Source: Flavobacterium sp. AG291
GTDB lineage: Bacteria > Bacteroidota > Bacteroidia > Flavobacteriales > Flavobacteriaceae
Assembly: GCF_003350375.1 (NCBI RefSeq)
Contig: NZ_QQAR01000016.1
Span: 48,838 to 112,837 of the forward strand
Length of the DNA: 64,000 nt
Direction: 5' to 3'
Below are positions 38,401 to 47,248 of the stretch, piece by piece. Position numbers and translations under genes: made by a program. The stretch's first letter is position 1. Every line of letters starts with the position of its first letter. The notes under the pieces were generated by a model. The model was not told where the DNA came from, made no database searches, and worked only from the letters and a program-made list of their open reading frames with translations.

Positions 38401-39261
38401 ATGAAAACCAGATTACTGCTTGCATGTTTTGCCATGGTAATGGCATCGTGCTCTAACGACGACAATTCCGGTAAAGACACTTCCGGAGAGAATAGCGAAA
38501 AAATACTTCGTGAAATTGTACAAACCGAATTCAACCCAGATGGTTCGGTAAAACTTACTTCCAAAACCTATTTTGACGAAGACAAAGCCGTACTTGAAGA
38601 GCAATACAATAACCTCAATGAGCTTTCGGCGAAAAGCGAGTTTGCTTATAATGCCTCAGGGACATTAGAGAGTATTACGCATTATTCGGCTGCAGACGGC
38701 CTGCAAACACCTGATTATGGTTATGTGCTTACCTATGACAACTTAGGTAGGGTAGTGTCTAAAAATGAAACGGGTACTACAACAGCTTCTACTACCTTTG
38801 TTTATACCGAAAACAGTACTAATACCATTACTGCTACCACAACAGGTTCAGGAGAACCGGTTTATGCTGTGTATTACATCAATAATGCAGGTCAATTGTA
38901 TAAAAAGACAGTAGGTTCTGCCACCGAGGAACTTACATATACCGATGATAATATTTTAAAGTATAAAAACGGATCCTTTATTTCGGATTTTGAATATATC
39001 AACGAGCCAGCTCCTTTAGGGCATCAGCATAAAATAGTACTTAACCAGTTTAAGGGTAATGCAATCAATGCGCTCCTGATAAATGGTTTTTTAACCCAAA
39101 GCCTGGGCAATACAAAATATGTTGCAAAGCGCACCGATAGCAATGGAGATACTTTTAGCTATGAATACCAATTTAACGCCGGTAATTATCCTGTAAAAGT
39201 GAGATGTTTTAAAAATAATGCCTCAATACCGTACTCGATAAGAGAGGTGTATTATGAGTAA
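38401..39261 (+). CDS. Lipoprotein with YD/RHS-like repeats, paralogue 2
   Basis: 286 aa. Lipobox MASCSNDDN, and the same design as the preceding gene: SEFAYNASGTLESI, LTYDNLGRVVSKN, and similar C-terminal halves, notably the KIVLNQFKGNAINALL region matching KINQNKFGGNFNNAIL in paralogue 1. The two arose by tandem duplication; the terminator between them suggests separate expression. The role is unknown. Confidence 0.75.
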   Translation: MKTRLLLACFAMVMASCSNDDNSGKDTSGENSEKILREIVQTEFNPDGSVKLTSKTYFDEDKAVLEEQYNNLNELSAKSEFAYNASGTLESITHYSAADGLQTPDYGYVLTYDNLGRVVSKNETGTTTASTTFVYTENSTNTITATTTGSGEPVYAVYYINNAGQLYKKTVGSATEELTYTDDNILKYKNGSFISDFEYINEPAPLGHQHKIVLNQFKGNAINALLINGFLTQSLGNTKYVAKRTDSNGDTFSYEYQFNAGNYPVKVRCFKNNASIPYSIREVYYE

Positions 39262-39461
39262 GAAATCCTAACACTCAATCTGTTTTTTGTCGGTTAACTT
39301 TTGGTTTATGTCGAATTATTCTTAATTTTTAAGTTGATGTATTTTGGTTTCTTATACTTTTGGAGTGTTAGTAAAGACCAACGACAAATGAAGCCGTAGC
39401 TACTCATATTAAATGAAGCAACCGAAATTCACTATCAATAAAAACTAAAAACTGAAATTTG

Positions 39462-39491
39462 AAACCATTTGCTAATGTGAATGGTTTTTTT
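39462..39491 (+). terminator. Hairpin with T-run (terminator-like)
   Basis: Stem AAACCATT/AATGGTTT around a 10-nt loop, followed by T7. It lies 200 bp past the second lipoprotein gene, 46 bp before the next start. Confidence 0.6.
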
Positions 39492-39536
39492 ATTTGTTTT
39501 CGTAATCACTACCTTTATCATATAAAACTATAAGTA

Positions 39537-40775
39537 GTGAAAAATTGGGTTTTAATAGTGGTTTTATTAGTAACGGGCAATTGTGCTTCAGCCCAGGTAT
39601 TTGGCTGTACCGACCCAATGAGTACTAACTATAACCCTTTGGCTACTCATAATGACGGAAGTTGCCAGTATGCGTCGGCGTCAGTACAGGCTTTGTCAAC
39701 GGTTACGCTTCCCGCTGAAGTTGTAGAAACATCAGGACTAATTTTTAGCAATGATACATTATATACCCATAATGATAATACCGATTTTAACCTATACGCT
39801 CTGGATAGCATTACGGGAGCTATTATTAAAACACTTCCTGTTGCCGGTACTACAAATCAGGATTGGGAAGAAATAGCACAGGATAGTGACAATTTTTACA
39901 TTGGTGATTTTGGAAATAACGTAAGTGGAAACAGGCAAAACCTTGAGATCCTTAAAGTGAGTAAAACCTCGGTTATGGCAGGAAATCCAATAATTGAATC
40001 CATCAAATTTAGTTATGCTGACCAAACTGATTTTTCTCCGACAAACAACAATAGTACTGATTTTGACTGTGAGGCAATGGTAGTTTCGCAGGATAGCATT
40101 TATCTTTTTACAAAGCAGTGGATTAGCAAAAAGACAAGCGTATATGCGTTGCCTAAAACTCCGGGTACTTATATTGCTCAGTTTAAAGGGACTTTAGATG
40201 TAAAAGGACTGATAACCGGTGCAACTTTTATAGAAGATAAAAAACTCGTTGTTTTGTGCGGATACAGTGGTATTGTTACTCCTTTTTTGTATCTGTTGTA
40301 TGATTTTAAGGGATATGATTTCCTTTCAGGAAATAAAAGGAAAGTTGGCGTAACAGGTATCGGTTTTCATCAGACGGAAGGTATTGCAACACAAAACGGA
40401 CGCTCTTATTTTGTCTCCAATGAGCATCTTGAAAAACAGCCTTTCGTGAATGTTGTACAAAAATTGCATCGCTTTGATTTATCTCCTTTTTTGGCAAATT
40501 ACCTGGAGAATTTTGAGTTGAGTATACCTCAGAATGAGGTGAGGAATCTTGTACGGATTTATCCGAATCCTACCCGTGAAATCGTCTATATCGATGTTGA
40601 TAATTCGATAAAAGATCAGGCTTATTTTTTTTATGATAGTAGCGGGAAAGAAGTGTTGAGAGGAACCATAGTCTCGGAGCATAACCGTATCGATATAACA
40701 AAGTTAGCTGGGGGAATTTATAGTATCAAACTCGATAAATACCCAGAATATTCTTACCGTTTATTTAAAAAATAA
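39537..40775 (+). CDS. T9SS-exported protein with Ca-binding-type repeat and propeller-like domain
   Basis: 412 aa; GTG start at 39537 is the only one that gives a signal peptide (ends SAQ). Residues about 23-43 hold one GCTDPxxTNYNPxAxxxDGSC repeat, seen in Bacteroidota surface proteins. The middle (about 55-330) has beta-propeller-like blades (SGLIFSNDTLYTHND, WEEIAQDSDNFYIGDFGNN, TEGIATQNGRSYFVSNE), like SdiA-regulated/esterase-like propellers. The end is a T9SS type A sorting domain (about 340-412, IYPNPTREI). Probably cell-surface; the ligand is unknown. Confidence 0.75.
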   Translation: MKNWVLIVVLLVTGNCASAQVFGCTDPMSTNYNPLATHNDGSCQYASASVQALSTVTLPAEVVETSGLIFSNDTLYTHNDNTDFNLYALDSITGAIIKTLPVAGTTNQDWEEIAQDSDNFYIGDFGNNVSGNRQNLEILKVSKTSVMAGNPIIESIKFSYADQTDFSPTNNNSTDFDCEAMVVSQDSIYLFTKQWISKKTSVYALPKTPGTYIAQFKGTLDVKGLITGATFIEDKKLVVLCGYSGIVTPFLYLLYDFKGYDFLSGNKRKVGVTGIGFHQTEGIATQNGRSYFVSNEHLEKQPFVNVVQKLHRFDLSPFLANYLENFELSIPQNEVRNLVRIYPNPTREIVYIDVDNSIKDQAYFFYDSSGKEVLRGTIVSEHNRIDITKLAGGIYSIKLDKYPEYSYRLFKK

Positions 40776-41094
40776 ATCTTTTTTCCGGATTTATTTAAGC
40801 CGAAAACTCTTATCAAAAAAATATGCATTTCATCGGTAAAATGCGTACTTAATCTATGTATTTAATGCTTTTGAAAGGGGTTTCTCAATAAAAAATAATT
40901 TTTCTTACAATTTTAGTTTTTTAAATAGTGTGAAAAATGTGAGATTTTTTCAATAAAAAACTTTTAAATAAGTTAAGTATCGAATATTTTAGCACTTTCG
41001 TCGAATAAATTCAAAAATATTTATAAATTAACAATAAGTTTATTTTATGATTGGTTTTTACTATTTTTGTTAAAGCCCCCTAAAACGATGTTTA
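40776..41094. other. AT-rich upstream region
   Basis: 319 bp, strongly AT-rich, ending with the leader of the TPR kinase gene. I see no ORF or dyad; a possible -7 box TATTTTTG lies about 25 nt before its start. Confidence 0.5.
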
Positions 41095-42852
41095 ATGAAA
41101 AAAATCTTATTTTTTTTCGCCCTATTGGTTGGTTTAACCTGCTCTGCTCAGGACAATTCGCCAAAACATTTGCTCGAGCAAGGAATTGAAGAAATTTCGA
41201 AAAATAATTTCAGTAGCGGTATATCGTTGCTGAAGGAAAGTGCGACGCTTGCCCGAGAGAACAAAGATGAAAGGACAATGGGTAAAGCCTACACTGCTTT
41301 AGCTACTGCCTACCTTAAAAACGACAACACTGCCGAAGCCCTGAAAAACTACATATTGGCTTTACCGGCATTTAAAAACACAAGAGACAATCTTGGAGTA
41401 GCTAATACTTCCAAAGAAATAGGCCTTTTGTATGTTAAACAAAACAGAGACGATTTAGCCGTTCAGTATTTCACTGAAGCGATAAAGCTTGGTAAGCAAC
41501 TGAATAACGAGATGCTTACTGCCGATGCGCTTACAGGGATTGGACCTGCCTATGAAAATCTTCATAAAATAGATAAGTCACTTGAGGCCTATAGCCAGGC
41601 GCTGGCTATATACAGGGCGCGTGGTATGGAAATTCAGGCGGGGCAAACATTGAGTCATATGGGGAATGCCTACAAAAAGCTTGGCGATTTTCCTCAGTCC
41701 ATCCTAAATTATAAAGAGGCATTAGGATATTTTAACAGTGCTAATGACCGCTTTAAGGTTGCAGATGTTTTGTGTAGCCTTGGTGGAGTGCTTGCCATGA
41801 TGGAGGACTATAACGAATCACTTCGCCTTTATGAGCAGGCTTATCTTGATGCTACTTCTATAAAATATGACGAAGTAATAATGAACGCCAGCCTAGGTAT
41901 GGCTAATGCTTATGAGAACCTGAGGCAGTATCCTGAATCGGTGCGTTACCACAAAATCCACGAGCAAAAGAAAGAGGCTTTTATCAATGCTAAGCATTCT
42001 AAAGAAATTGCTGAGCTTAAGGCTAGAGCAGGAAAAACCAAGATTGTAACTGCTCAAAGCGAAGATACTAACAGTAGTAGTACAAGTACTGCCGGCTACG
42101 ATTTTTACTTCTACACTTTTATTGGGGTTGTGGTGCTTATTGTTTTGGTAATTGTGGGCTTTGTGCTAAGAAGAAATGCACTTAAAAAGAATAAAGAAGA
42201 CAATATGTTTAGCGAAGCCGAAGGGCAGGAGCGTTTAAGAATGGTGCAAAACCTGCACAATGATCTTGACTCTAAGCTTGAGGAAATCAACTCGCTGAGC
42301 GAATCTATCGTGGAAAGGGCTAACGGACTTCCTTCTATAAAAAGCCAGGGTGAGGCTATGCAGGAAACCACACGTAAAATCGAAGAGAATATTCGTGATA
42401 TCGTTTGGTTGCTTACGCCAAAAACTACAACGCTTACTAACTATTCAGGAAGTATTAAAGAATATGTTCTTGATTACTTTAAGGACAGTCCGGTTGAGGT
42501 TCTTATCTCTGAACCGGACAGTATCTCTAATACGGTAATTACAAAAGAAAGTCAGGTAGGGTTACTTTCGGTTATTAAGGATAGTCTTGTGTTTGTTAAG
42601 GAAGATCCGCAGGTTTCAAAAGTATTCTTTGGAATTACCTATACAGGTACCCGTTTGATGGTTTCAATTAAAGACAACGGTCAGGGTATTGAAAAATCGG
42701 AAGCTGATAAAAAACGTCTTGACAGCCACCTGAATTCAACCGGTGGTATCATGAGGATTGACTGCGATCCGGGATGGGGTAGTGTAGTTAAGATCATTAT
42801 TCCTGTAGAGAAAAAACCAAGGGGTAAAAAAACAGTAATGCTGAATTTCTAA
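41095..42852 (+). CDS. TPR protein with degenerate sensor-kinase domain
   Basis: 585 aa. Signal peptide (ends CSAQ), then about six TPRs (40-300), a membrane helix (about 335-357), and a HisKA_3-like stretch LHNDLDSKLEEI (about 383-394, His present). The ATPase part keeps the DNGQGIEKS (G1) motif near 530 but lacks the Asn of the N box (KDSLVFVKED where EALTNVVKHA is expected) and the second Gly box, so catalysis is doubtful. This TPR-TM-kinase design is common in Bacteroidota two-component systems; no response regulator adjoins it. Overlaps the next, convergent gene by 4 bp. Confidence 0.75.
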   Translation: MKKILFFFALLVGLTCSAQDNSPKHLLEQGIEEISKNNFSSGISLLKESATLARENKDERTMGKAYTALATAYLKNDNTAEALKNYILALPAFKNTRDNLGVANTSKEIGLLYVKQNRDDLAVQYFTEAIKLGKQLNNEMLTADALTGIGPAYENLHKIDKSLEAYSQALAIYRARGMEIQAGQTLSHMGNAYKKLGDFPQSILNYKEALGYFNSANDRFKVADVLCSLGGVLAMMEDYNESLRLYEQAYLDATSIKYDEVIMNASLGMANAYENLRQYPESVRYHKIHEQKKEAFINAKHSKEIAELKARAGKTKIVTAQSEDTNSSSTSTAGYDFYFYTFIGVVVLIVLVIVGFVLRRNALKKNKEDNMFSEAEGQERLRMVQNLHNDLDSKLEEINSLSESIVERANGLPSIKSQGEAMQETTRKIEENIRDIVWLLTPKTTTLTNYSGSIKEYVLDYFKDSPVEVLISEPDSISNTVITKESQVGLLSVIKDSLVFVKEDPQVSKVFFGITYTGTRLMVSIKDNGQGIEKSEADKKRLDSHLNSTGGIMRIDCDPGWGSVVKIIIPVEKKPRGKKTVMLNF

Positions 42853-43406
42853 ACCTTTAGTTTTAGATAACCTATATGAAGTTCATCATCAGTGCCCTCA
42901 TTTTTTGAGATGCTGATGGTGAACTTTTCTTTTAATGCAGGGTCAAGTATATCTTCCACATTATGCATATCATCTACGTCAAGGGCATATTTGTCGTCAA
43001 TATGCGAAGCGCCACCTTTAGGCAGGTTATAATGTTTAAAGAAAGTAGACTTCTTGGCTTCTTTCACCGCTTCGGCCATAGATTTGGCAACAATCAGGGT
43101 TTTATAATGGTACTCTTCAAATTCACCGGCTTTGTAACCGCCCAGATTCAGGAAAAACAACTTTTCTTCTGTGATGGTAGCTTCGCTTTTAGGAACAATA
43201 GAAATGGTATAGCCATTTATATAAGTAACTTCGCGCCAGGAGTCTACATGCAGGCGTCCGCCATCAGGCCAAAAACGGTACATATCGCTTACAAGCCCTT
43301 CAACAGAAGTGCCTATCCCAAAAAAAATATCGTGCTGTTCGGTTAGCCTCCCTTTGGGCGTGCAGCCCAGTAAAACCATGTATAATTTTAAATTACTGTC
43401 CATCAT
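42849..43406 (-). CDS. DUF1543 domain protein
   Basis: 185 aa from ATG 43406 (the earlier codon is TTG and unneeded). DUF1543-like: the N-terminal LKLYMVLLGCTPKGRLTEQHDIFFGIG is the family pattern, followed by ETEEKLFFLNLGGYK and the C-terminal halves ending HIGYLKLKV. The function of the family is unknown. No signal peptide, so cytosolic. Convergent with the TPR kinase gene. Confidence 0.8.
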   Translation of the reverse strand: MMDSNLKLYMVLLGCTPKGRLTEQHDIFFGIGTSVEGLVSDMYRFWPDGGRLHVDSWREVTYINGYTISIVPKSEATITEEKLFFLNLGGYKAGEFEEYHYKTLIVAKSMAEAVKEAKKSTFFKHYNLPKGGASHIDDKYALDVDDMHNVEDILDPALKEKFTISISKNEGTDDELHIGYLKLKV

Positions 43407-43526
43407 ATACAAAGGTATCCAAAACTTTTTTTAGTAAATTTTTATTGAATTAAATTTTTGGTTCGGTTTTTGGAATTGTATCTTTAAACTGTAAAATTAA
43501 ATCAACAACTAAACGCATTTTAAATC

Positions 43527-44030
43527 ATGAAAAAGATATTTTTACTATTAAGCATTGTGAGTGTATTTGGGCTGACGAGCTGTAGCAGCGACGACGATAA
43601 TGTAGATTATGATACTATTGCTGCTGTAACGGAGCATACCGTGAACATGACGTATAATAATACTACGGGCAAGTATAACGGACTTGTAACATTCACTACG
43701 CCTATGTACGATTCTGACGTTGTACTAGTGTATAGGCTTACTGATGATGGGGAAGGTTTTACTGTGTGGCAACAAATACCGCGTACTATTTATATGGGAG
43801 CTGACGAGGTTGATTATGATTTCAACTTTACTGCAGATGATGTTTTGCTTACTGTAGATGCTAACTTTGATCTTGCAACAGCGCCTCAATTCACTCAGGG
43901 GCAAACATTCAGAATCGTTCAGGTTCCGGGTTATTTTGCTTCAACTGTAGATACAAATGATTTCGAAGCTGTAATGAGTGCACTTTCTGAAAAACAAGGT
44001 AAAACAGTACAAATTGAAAAATTAAATTAA
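43527..44030 (+). CDS. Lipoprotein of unknown function
   Basis: 167 aa with a lipobox (GLTSCSSDDD); the SDDD after the Cys is the Bacteroidota surface-export signature. The mature protein is beta-rich and acidic with no motif that I know. It is followed by a hairpin with convergent transcription of the glycosyltransferase gene. Confidence 0.7.
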   Translation: MKKIFLLLSIVSVFGLTSCSSDDDNVDYDTIAAVTEHTVNMTYNNTTGKYNGLVTFTTPMYDSDVVLVYRLTDDGEGFTVWQQIPRTIYMGADEVDYDFNFTADDVLLTVDANFDLATAPQFTQGQTFRIVQVPGYFASTVDTNDFEAVMSALSEKQGKTVQIEKLN

Positions 44031-44066
44031 GAGCCTTTTTCTCAATCGCTCTGCTATATAACTCAA

Positions 44067-44091
44067 GAGGCCCCTGCATTGCAGGGGCCTC
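44067..44091. terminator. Strong hairpin between convergent genes
   Basis: An 11-bp perfect stem GAGGCCCCTGC/GCAGGGGCCTC with a 3-nt loop, placed between the lipoprotein and glycosyltransferase stops. No T-run, so it may act as a two-way transcriptional or RNA-stability barrier. Confidence 0.6.
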
Positions 44092-44128
44092 TCTATTTGG
44101 GGACACATCAAGGTGTGGTTTACGAAGT

Positions 44129-46492
44129 TTAGAATTCAAGTGAGCGTAATGCAGAAATTTTTGCGGCTCTTTGTTTTCTCCTGAAGTATACCATATCGGC
44201 ATTACCAAAATATTTAGTGATGGTTAGTCTTGCCATAAGGTAGCTCACAGTGCTTTCTGCTCCCTGATTCAGATTAACGTTGTATTCTTCCAGTCCGTCA
44301 AAACAGCCTCCTGTGCATGGATTGTAAATAATCTGTTGCAGGTGGTTGTTACCTAAGAACCAGTTAAAGGCCATCTCCATTTTATTAAGGTATTCTTCTG
44401 ATTTGAATATATCGTGGAACTTGCGAAGTGCAAGTATGGTGTAGGCTACATCAATAGGCTGTTCACCATAGCGTTCTCTTTTTCCGCCCCTGTATAACCA
44501 GCTTCGGTTAGAAATTATCCTGATGGCATTTTCGTCAAAGGTATGCGATATCAAAAAGTCAAATGATTCTTTTGCAATTTCCTTATAAGTTTCATCTCCG
44601 GTAATAGTATGGCAAAGCAGTAATGCTTCCGGTAATAAACTGTTGGCATAAGTCAGGTAGCCTTCAAACCATTTCCATTCATCATCAGATTCATGTAGGT
44701 ACATTTGTACCAAGCGGTCAGCAAAAAGCTTGATATATATAAGAGTATCAGCGTCTTTAATTTTTCGGTTGTAGTAGTACAATCCTTTGATTACAAAAGC
44801 CATTGCTCTTGTAGAGTAGATGTTTTTTGTTAATGACAGAGATCTTTGGAACATTCTGGCTGCTTTGGCAGTTATTTCCAAAGGCAGAATGTTGCTTAAC
44901 GAAACTACATAACCCAGAGCCCACATGGCACGCCCTGCACTGTCTTCAAGGTTTTCGTTTTTGTTCTGTGCAGTAAATTGTTTGTTGACATCTACATAGT
45001 TCATAAATCTACCATCTTCAAACTGGCAGAACTCTATAAAATCCAGATATATTTTTATGTAGCGAAGTGCCTCGGGGTCTTTATACTGTTTGTAGTATTG
45101 CGACATGGCTATCATTGCACGCGCATTATCATCAAGTGTATGACCGGAATTAAGGTCAGGCCTGTTAAGCTGACTGAACTGAAGCATACCAAAATCGGTT
45201 GTCATTGCTTTAATGTGGTTCAGGTTTACAGCAGGGTTGCGATATTCCAGCTTTATGTTACCCATTTGCGAAAGCAGTTTTGCGTGGTCTACAGCAGAAT
45301 TTTCCCATGCGGTGTGGATAATCTTATGAAGTCCGTTTAATACCATTGTTCTCCTTAATTCAGAATCAGACAATAAGGTGTTAATACGGTCAGCAAGTTG
45401 CCCGGAATTTCCAAAGTCGAATGTAAATCCTGTTTCACCTGCCAGTACTTCTTTAGCATGAGGAATAGGGGTTGAGATAATAGGGCATCCGCAGCTAAGG
45501 GCATAAGAGAAAGTTCCGCTTACTGCCTGGTTAGGGTCTTTTGATGTAAACAGATAAACATCGGTAAGCTGAAGGTATTCAAGTAACTCGTTCAGGTCAA
45601 CATATTTATTGATGAATTTTACGTTTTCTTCAATACCCAGTTCCGTAATTTTTGCAATCAACGAATCGCGATATGCTTCGCCTTCGTTAAGTGCTACGGT
45701 AGGGTGCGTTTTGCCTATGATAAGGAAAAGTACATCGGGTGTGTTCTTAATTACTGCAGGAAGCGCATCGAGAGTAGTCTCAATACTTTTTCCTGCACTA
45801 AGTAGCCCAAAGGTAGAGAGTATGGTTCTGCCTTCAAATCCATACTTGCGTTTTAGCTCATTTTCGTCAGTGTGGGCAACAAGGTGTGTACCGTGTGGAA
45901 TCACGGTAATCTTATCACGGTTCACGATATAGTCGCGAACCAGTATATCGGATGCATTATTGGTCATTACTATTAAGGAGTCGGCGCGGTCAAGAATGTG
46001 CTGAACGTTTGCCCTTAACTCGTCATTTGGACCCGGCAATACAGTATGAAAAACCACTGCTAATGGTTTTTTAACATCGTTGATGAAGAAGTTAAAGTTA
46101 GAAACGCTTTCGTGAACCAATCCAAACTCATGCTGCATAAGCACTACCTTAATATTGTCATCTTCATTTATGGCTTGCGCAAGCTGATTGTATGATTCAG
46201 GGTCAGATACATCAAGAATGTATTTAACAGCAGGATCAGTATAAGAGTGTTTTTCATTATTATTTTCTAAGGCACATATTTTAATAGCGAAAGAATCTAC
46301 ATAATGATCGTTAAGCGCCTTGATAAGATCCTGAGAATAGGTAGCGATGCCGCATTGCCTTGGCGGAAAAGTGGTTATGACTAAAATTTCAGGCAATATT
46401 TTATTATCGGCTTCGGCTGCCTGGGCTGCGAGCTGTTCTATCAGGTTATTGTAAGGTTGAAATTTTTTTCCTGCATTCTTTCTTGTTTTCAT
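44129..46492 (-). CDS. GT4-type glycosyltransferase fused to a helical C-terminal domain
   Basis: 787 aa. N-terminal GT-B fold (about 1-415): FPPRQCGIATYSQDL at the start (acceptor loop), VIPHGTHL, GLLSAGKSIETTL (the GKS in the donor region) and the EX7E-like stretch near 330-350. A C-terminal part (about 430-780) is all-alpha with ARAMIAMSQYY, AMWALGYVVS and NQGAESTVSYLMA, like the six-hairpin (alpha/alpha)6 domains of glycoside-processing enzymes. The fusion suggests a transferase acting on a glycan that the C-terminal domain also binds or trims. No glycan cluster adjoins it. It lies alone on the minus strand. Confidence 0.85.
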   Translation of the reverse strand: MKTRKNAGKKFQPYNNLIEQLAAQAAEADNKILPEILVITTFPPRQCGIATYSQDLIKALNDHYVDSFAIKICALENNNEKHSYTDPAVKYILDVSDPESYNQLAQAINEDDNIKVVLMQHEFGLVHESVSNFNFFINDVKKPLAVVFHTVLPGPNDELRANVQHILDRADSLIVMTNNASDILVRDYIVNRDKITVIPHGTHLVAHTDENELKRKYGFEGRTILSTFGLLSAGKSIETTLDALPAVIKNTPDVLFLIIGKTHPTVALNEGEAYRDSLIAKITELGIEENVKFINKYVDLNELLEYLQLTDVYLFTSKDPNQAVSGTFSYALSCGCPIISTPIPHAKEVLAGETGFTFDFGNSGQLADRINTLLSDSELRRTMVLNGLHKIIHTAWENSAVDHAKLLSQMGNIKLEYRNPAVNLNHIKAMTTDFGMLQFSQLNRPDLNSGHTLDDNARAMIAMSQYYKQYKDPEALRYIKIYLDFIEFCQFEDGRFMNYVDVNKQFTAQNKNENLEDSAGRAMWALGYVVSLSNILPLEITAKAARMFQRSLSLTKNIYSTRAMAFVIKGLYYYNRKIKDADTLIYIKLFADRLVQMYLHESDDEWKWFEGYLTYANSLLPEALLLCHTITGDETYKEIAKESFDFLISHTFDENAIRIISNRSWLYRGGKRERYGEQPIDVAYTILALRKFHDIFKSEEYLNKMEMAFNWFLGNNHLQQIIYNPCTGGCFDGLEEYNVNLNQGAESTVSYLMARLTITKYFGNADMVYFRRKQRAAKISALRSLEF

Positions 46493-46556
46493 GGCGCATT
46501 ACGGGTATTAGTATTTTTTTTAGTTCTTCATTACATCAGTTTCATTGTCTGCATTG

Positions 46557-46605
46557 AAAAAAACCGGCCATTATACTTTAATGTAGAAATATAAAGAACC
46601 GGTTT
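46557..46605 (-). terminator. Terminator of the YtxH-like gene
   Basis: AAAACCGG pairs with CCGGTTTT around a 31-nt inner part that has its own small stem, and a T-run follows on the minus strand, 34 nt past the stop codon at 46639. Confidence 0.6.
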
Positions 46606-46638
46606 TATCGTGTGTTGGGTTACAGTAAAAGGCTTAGT

Positions 46639-46899
46639 TTAGCTGTTTACGCTGTTTACCCATTCGTTAGCTCTGTCTTTTGCGGCATTTACTACCTCTT
46701 TAACATCGCTCCCTGTGTCCTTAAACTCTTTTTGTGCTTTGCGCTGCAATTCGTTTAGTTTCCCTCTAAAATGCGCTTTGGCATTTTCAATATCCAGCTG
46801 ATGGTTTCTTTTAGCTCTTTTGCGTGCAATTACTACTGCTGCTCCTGCAAGTAAAGCTGCTCCTGCAGCAATACCTAGTATAAGTTTCTTGTTTTTCAT
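46639..46899 (-). CDS. YtxH-like small membrane-anchored protein
   Basis: 86 aa. A single hydrophobic segment (about 6-25, ILGIAAGAALLAGAAVVIARKR) then a long charged amphipathic helix (Lys/Glu/Asp-rich). This matches the YtxH-type general stress family of Gram-positives and Bacteroidota. The role in that group is not known in detail. Single gene before a terminator and divergent from glnN. Confidence 0.7.
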   Translation of the reverse strand: MKNKKLILGIAAGAALLAGAAVVIARKRAKRNHQLDIENAKAHFRGKLNELQRKAQKEFKDTGSDVKEVVNAAKDRANEWVNSVNS

Positions 46900-47248
46900 G
46901 GCAGATTATATTTTAGTGTTATCAGATTATCTTTCACTAAATTATATAATCCTCATCCTGAAGGCAATATGCTTAGGATATATTTAACTCAATTAACAAA
47001 GCTTTGGGGATTTTAAATTTTTGTTAACTGATTATGGTTGTTTTTTGAAAATAATGCAAAAAACGAAATCCGGCTTATGTAAATTTAATGAAAAATTCCT
47101 TTCGTTTGTAAATTGGGGGTGTAATTGTGTATTTGATAAAATAATTATTTTTTGACCCCTAAAAAAATGGGGGTGTGTAAAATTTGAAACATTTTTTTGT
47201 ACATTTGCACAGAATTTAATTCTTCATTAACATTAAAAAATTAGTTTC
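46900..47248. other. Regulatory region of glnN with a -7 box and direct repeats
   Basis: 349 bp between divergent genes. TACATTTG at 47200-47207 fits the TAnnTTTG box, 42 nt before the glnN start. Two copies of GGGGGTGT (about 47115 and 47169) on the same strand and a CCCC/GGGG pair around an A-rich spacer occur here. No ORF. They may bind a nitrogen regulator. Confidence 0.45.
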
